Below are positions 60,608 through 64,000 of a stretch of DNA of 64,000 bases, piece after piece. The DNA comes from Gordoniibacillus chartarius. Lineage in GTDB: Bacteria > Bacillota > Bacilli > Paenibacillales > NBRC-103111. Each line of letters begins with the position of its first letter. Within the stretch, counting starts at the first letter, position 1. Position numbers and translations under genes: made by a program. Below the pieces are notes generated by a model. It saw only the letters and a program-made list of their open reading frames with translations. It made no database searches and had not been told where the DNA came from. The stretch covers positions 62,001-126,000 of the forward strand of contig NZ_JBHLWN010000077.1 of NCBI RefSeq assembly GCF_042432825.1. The letters are read 5' to 3'.

Positions 60608-62926
60608 CTACTTGTCGCTATGAATCTTGTTCAGCACATAATTGACTCTGTATTCCTTGAGCGACACGCCCATCTTCTTCTTGAACAGCGTATAGAAATA
60701 TTTGCCGTTCTCCACACCGATCTCATCGAGCAGCGTATGGAGGGGGATGTTCCGCTGAAGTCCTTCGATCGCCTTGTTCATGCGAAGATCTAGAATGTAA
60801 TCTGCGATCGATTGATTGTACGCTTCCCGGAACACTTTGGAGATGTACACCTTGGAATAATTGAGCCGGTCGGCAATCGTGTCCAGGCACAAATTTTTAT
60901 CGGAATAATTCGCTTCGATCATGTCCGCGATCGAGGTTGCGAGCACGGATTTGCGGCTTTCCTTGCGGGATTTGACGATATCGGCCGTTTCCTTGAACAG
61001 CTCCTTGAAAAACAGCTTCATCTCGTCGATCGTTTCGATCTGAGAGCATTGCTTCAGCAGGAACTGGAAATTCAGCCGATAGTTGGCCGCAGCGCTTCCT
61101 TCAAGCGCCTGCAGCGTTCGATACACGCCATACAGCAAATGAAACAGCTTCGTAATGACAATGTCGTACGTGTACCCTTCCAGCTTGCCGATCAACTGGG
61201 AAAATACTTGCATAGCTTCTTCCTGCTTGCCTTGGATCAGCGCTTCGTGCAGAGGCTCCTCGTCCTGCGCCGTTAGTTTATAACCGGCAGAAGTATAGGC
61301 GGCCAGCACGGCGGCGTGGGTAACGATACATTCGTGACCGTAAAAGAAACGGTATTGCGACAAGTTCATCACCTGATGGTACGCATCCGCAACGTCATCG
61401 GCACTGTACACCGCTTCCCCGATCGCTGCACTGATCGACAAATGCAAATTACTCCTGCACCACGCCTGCAGCTCGCGAAACACCGTCTCGAGCGGCAGGG
61501 CGCCGCCCTCCGACGCGTCTGCGGGCAAACGAAGCAAGCAAATCATATGGTCGCCGCCCATATCCACCGTTTCGCACGGGCAGATGCGGCCGATCATCTC
61601 GGAGGCCGAGTTGCCGATCGCATACCGGAACAGCTCCTGATCTTTCTCTACATACTTCGCTGCAAACGACTGCCACCTGTCAATTCGAATCGCCGCGAGC
61701 TGCCAGCCACCCTCCTCTTCCATCAGGCGATACGTGCCGGGAAAAGCGCCCAATCGCTTCGCCGGCATGTTCTTGTTCAGCAGCCATTCCTTCAGCAATT
61801 CATTTTTGCGTACAGCCATCGATTTGCGGGTAACGGAGTACGCCTCCGAGAACATTTGGTCCAAATACGCCACTTCGTCGCGCAGCGCACCGCCGGCTGA
61901 TGACGGTTCGGTCACGTTCCGAATGTTGCGAATCAGCCGCAGGTAGCGGGCAGACAGCTTTCTGGAGACGAGTACCGAAACGATGACGCCGGCCAGCAGC
62001 ACCGTTACCGATACGCCTACGGTAATATTGCGTATGCTGCGCAGCTTGGCCAAGCTCGTCTCGTAAGACTGAATATGAATCACCTTCCACGGCAGTGCAT
62101 CCGCCCCGACGTAGGTAACCGTCACCTTCCGATTTCCTTCCTGATCGATGAATGCTCCGCTCCGGCCCTGTTCCCGCATCACACGGGCAATCATCGGACG
62201 GGACGACGCATCCTCCAGAAATTGTCCCTGCATCGTGCTGACCACCGTGCCGCGTTCATCGATCATGAGCGTCTCGCCGTCCGCCAGTGTTCCCCCGTCG
62301 TTCAAAGCGGTCATCATGTCCTGCAAATATTGGCTGTGTATATTGACGATAATAGCCCCTTCGATACCCTCGCTCTCGGTGTACATATCGTACAGTACAT
62401 ACGTATATACGCTGACATCGTTTGCCGACGCATACGGCGAACGGAGCATTCGCGGAATCGGAAATAACGGTTTGACCGACGATTTCATCAGCTCTGCGGC
62501 TTGACGGTCATAGAACTGCGCTTCGTCATTCATCGTTTCGGGACCTGTCGATAAGAAGCGGTTCATTTTTTTGTTATAAATATAGACGGAATGCACGTAG
62601 CTATTGGATTGAACGATATTTTTCAATTTGCCGACCGTCTTATGAATCGCCTCGTAATCGTTCGAGTCATCATACATGAACGCGGTGTTCGCGGGGTCGG
62701 CATACAGCGTCCACAGGAAATTGACCGCCGTGCGGTTCATGACTTGGGCGCTGACGCTCGTTTGCGATAAAAACTTCGCATTCGTCTGGGCAATCGTCTT
62801 CAGCGTCTCATTCGACGTAATCGTATAGAGCACATAGGACAGCACCATGATGACAACGCTAAGCAGGATCGAGAAGAACAAGAGCATCTTGGAAAATGTG
62901 CTGAGCGACCGCCAAATTGTGTTCAT
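60608..62926 (-). CDS. Membrane-bound AraC-family regulator (dCache-HAMP-HTH)
   Basis: 772 residues. TM1 (~13-35), extracellular dCache-like sensor (~36-300), TM2 (~300-322), HAMP-like region, a cytosolic ~380-650 module with a GGDEF-like relic (VDMGGDHMICLLR; PLETVFRELQAW), then an AraC helix-turn-helix (~670-772; LDTIADRLNYSKVYISKVFREAYNQS). Common beside sugar ABC operons in Paenibacillus, where it senses extracellular glycan without a histidine kinase. It sits inside the operon, between permease and binding protein. GGGGGTACTGGAG precedes ATG. Confidence 0.88.
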   Translation of the reverse strand: MNTIWRSLSTFSKMLLFFSILLSVVIMVLSYVLYTITSNETLKTIAQTNAKFLSQTSVSAQVMNRTAVNFLWTLYADPANTAFMYDDSNDYEAIHKTVGKLKNIVQSNSYVHSVYIYNKKMNRFLSTGPETMNDEAQFYDRQAAELMKSSVKPLFPIPRMLRSPYASANDVSVYTYVLYDMYTESEGIEGAIIVNIHSQYLQDMMTALNDGGTLADGETLMIDERGTVVSTMQGQFLEDASSRPMIARVMREQGRSGAFIDQEGNRKVTVTYVGADALPWKVIHIQSYETSLAKLRSIRNITVGVSVTVLLAGVIVSVLVSRKLSARYLRLIRNIRNVTEPSSAGGALRDEVAYLDQMFSEAYSVTRKSMAVRKNELLKEWLLNKNMPAKRLGAFPGTYRLMEEEGGWQLAAIRIDRWQSFAAKYVEKDQELFRYAIGNSASEMIGRICPCETVDMGGDHMICLLRLPADASEGGALPLETVFRELQAWCRSNLHLSISAAIGEAVYSADDVADAYHQVMNLSQYRFFYGHECIVTHAAVLAAYTSAGYKLTAQDEEPLHEALIQGKQEEAMQVFSQLIGKLEGYTYDIVITKLFHLLYGVYRTLQALEGSAAANYRLNFQFLLKQCSQIETIDEMKLFFKELFKETADIVKSRKESRKSVLATSIADMIEANYSDKNLCLDTIADRLNYSKVYISKVFREAYNQSIADYILDLRMNKAIEGLQRNIPLHTLLDEIGVENGKYFYTLFKKKMGVSLKEYRVNYVLNKIHSDK

Positions 62927-62971
62927 CTCCAGTACCCCCTTCGAGAATGACCGCCGGGGTGCCCGCTTCCA

Positions 62972-63847
62972 TTAGCCTTTCACGGCGCCGATGACCATGC
63001 CCCGAACAAAATATTTTTGGAAAAACATATACACGAAAGCTACAGGTCCGATCGTCAGCACGGCCATCGCCATGCGCACCGTATCGGACGGAACGTCCCG
63101 CAGGCTGCTGTCCGAATTCGGATTCATCAGCATGTACTCGATATTTTCTTTCATCATAATTAACAAATACTGGAGTGAAATCAAATTTCTATCTTCAATA
63201 TATAGCAAACTGCTAAACCAGTCATTCCAATAATTCATCGTCGTGAACAAGCCAATGGTCGCAAGAATCGGACCGGACAGCGGCAAAATGATGCGGATGT
63301 ACATCTGCCACTCGGTGATCCCGTCCAATGTGGCGGATTCGATCACCGCTTCGGGGATCGTTTGGAAAAACGTGCGGGTCAGCAGCACATAGAACGGGTT
63401 GATCAACGCAGGCAAAATCAATGCCCATATCGTATCCTTCAGATGCAAATATTGCGTGACCAATATATATAACGGCACCAGTCCTCCGTTGAAGAGCATC
63501 GTGAAGAACACGTAAAACGAAAGCGGGTTCTTATAGGCAAAATCTTTGCGCGACAGCGGATAAGCGAGCAGCGACGTGATCAACAAGCTGAGCAGCGTGC
63601 CCAGAACGGTAACGGCGATGGTCACTTTGTAGGAAGCGAGAAGCTGGTCCGCATCCTTGAGCACGAGCCGGTACGATGCCAAACTCCATCTGTCGGGAAT
63701 GAGCCGGAAGCCGTTCAGCGTAAAGGCGGACGACTCCGTGAACGAGGCGGACACGACAAGGACGAGCGGAAGAAGACAGGCTAAACAGACCGCCGTCATG
63801 AAACCGTACAAGCCGATAAGGCTGAACAAATGCCGGTTGGATTTCAC
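62972..63847 (-). CDS. Carbohydrate ABC transporter permease (MalG/YtcP type)
   Basis: 291 residues from GTG at 63847 (GGGAGGG upstream). Six membrane helices and the EAA loop ESATLDGITEWQMYIRIILPLSGPI, with the C-terminal FQKYFVRGMVIGAVKG typical of Paenibacillus DUF3502-linked importers (LplC/YtcP). No ATPase gene is visible; such importers share the MsmX-type ATPase encoded elsewhere. It follows the other permease by 15 nt. Confidence 0.93.
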   Translation of the reverse strand: MKSNRHLFSLIGLYGFMTAVCLACLLPLVLVVSASFTESSAFTLNGFRLIPDRWSLASYRLVLKDADQLLASYKVTIAVTVLGTLLSLLITSLLAYPLSRKDFAYKNPLSFYVFFTMLFNGGLVPLYILVTQYLHLKDTIWALILPALINPFYVLLTRTFFQTIPEAVIESATLDGITEWQMYIRIILPLSGPILATIGLFTTMNYWNDWFSSLLYIEDRNLISLQYLLIMMKENIEYMLMNPNSDSSLRDVPSDTVRMAMAVLTIGPVAFVYMFFQKYFVRGMVIGAVKG

Positions 63848-63862
63848 GTGAAGCCCTCCCTT

Positions 63863-64000
63863 CTAAAAGAGTGCGTTGTCCGCATTCACTTTACGGACGA
63901 AATAATTGGAGCCTAACACGAGCAGAAAGCCGACAATCGATTGGTAGACGCCTGCGGCGGATGCCATCCCGATATCGCCAACCGTTCGCAGCATGCGAAA
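63863..64000 (-). CDS. Carbohydrate ABC transporter permease (LplB/YtcO-YteP type), 5' part outside window
   Basis: Only the last 45 residues are visible: DIGMASAAGVYQSIVGF...NYFVRKVNADNALF, the standard C-terminus of the LplB/YteP permease family. It would be the upstream partner of the neighbouring permease. The gene continues past the right edge. Confidence 0.85.
   Translation of the reverse strand, partial: FRMLRTVGDIGMASAAGVYQSIVGFLLVLGSNYFVRKVNADNALF

Overview
The window looks like chromosome of an endospore-forming, GC-rich member of the Bacillales, most likely Paenibacillaceae (Paenibacillus/Cohnella type). The evidence is sporulation genes (tlp, spoVK, cotE, nucB-like), Firmicute regulators (LexA with CGAAC-N4-GTT boxes, GlnR, PhoP-type boxes), strong GGAGG ribosome binding sites, and a gene order matching Bacillus subtilis: mutS, mutL, miaA, hfq, spoVK, hflX, ynbB, glnR, glnA, lexA, yneA, ynzC. 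Paenibacillus-typical extras include a 2074-residue beta-helix/Ig surface protein and a DUF3502-type sugar-binding lipoprotein with an AraC-type membrane regulator.

Layout. 0-8.8 kb: partial acyltransferase, spore protein Tlp, RNase Z, a zinc alcohol dehydrogenase, MetH, divergent acireductone dioxygenase (methionine salvage), a HAD phosphatase and a DUF896 protein. 8.9-10.2 kb: the SOS control locus, a yneA-like LysM division inhibitor divergent from lexA with four LexA boxes over two good sigma-A promoters. 10.2-13.6 kb: accessory interval with a 40-residue basic protein, a decayed copy of the 3' end of glnA (10696-10780), two unknown small proteins, a secreted PPC-like protein and decayed coding remnants ending in a 60-nt hairpin next to glnA. 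This resembles an old, degraded insertion at the 3' end of glnA. 13.6-19.1 kb: glnA-glnR (GlnR box), a PLP enzyme, hflX, spoVK. 19.3-33 kb: GNAT, esterase, cyclophilin lipoprotein, class A PBP with a Gly-Thr tail, hfq, miaA, a methyltransferase, mutL, an S41 peptidase, mutS. 33-35.7 kb: a glutamine-synthetase-fold amidoligase beside cotE.

35.8-45.6 kb: aromatic-acid-exporter-like membrane protein, a THI5/SsuA-type ABC importer, divergent nucB-like nuclease plus ComJ/Nin-type inhibitor, then phoX-tatA-tatC behind an almost canonical PhoP box (a Tat-dependent phosphatase with its own translocase), and an M32 carboxypeptidase. 45.7-52.4 kb: HesB-like protein, beta-carbonic anhydrase, DUF309 protein, a six-repeat GH18 protein, SGNH hydrolase, AraC regulator, a truncated VOC remnant, aldo/keto reductase. 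52.5-64 kb: one minus-strand glycan-uptake cluster: two permeases, membrane-bound AraC regulator, solute-binding lipoprotein and the 2074-residue beta-helix protein.

No rRNA, tRNA, CRISPR array, intact transposase or intact integrase was seen. Starts were moved downstream from the longest reading frame wherever a Shine-Dalgarno sequence or family alignment required it.
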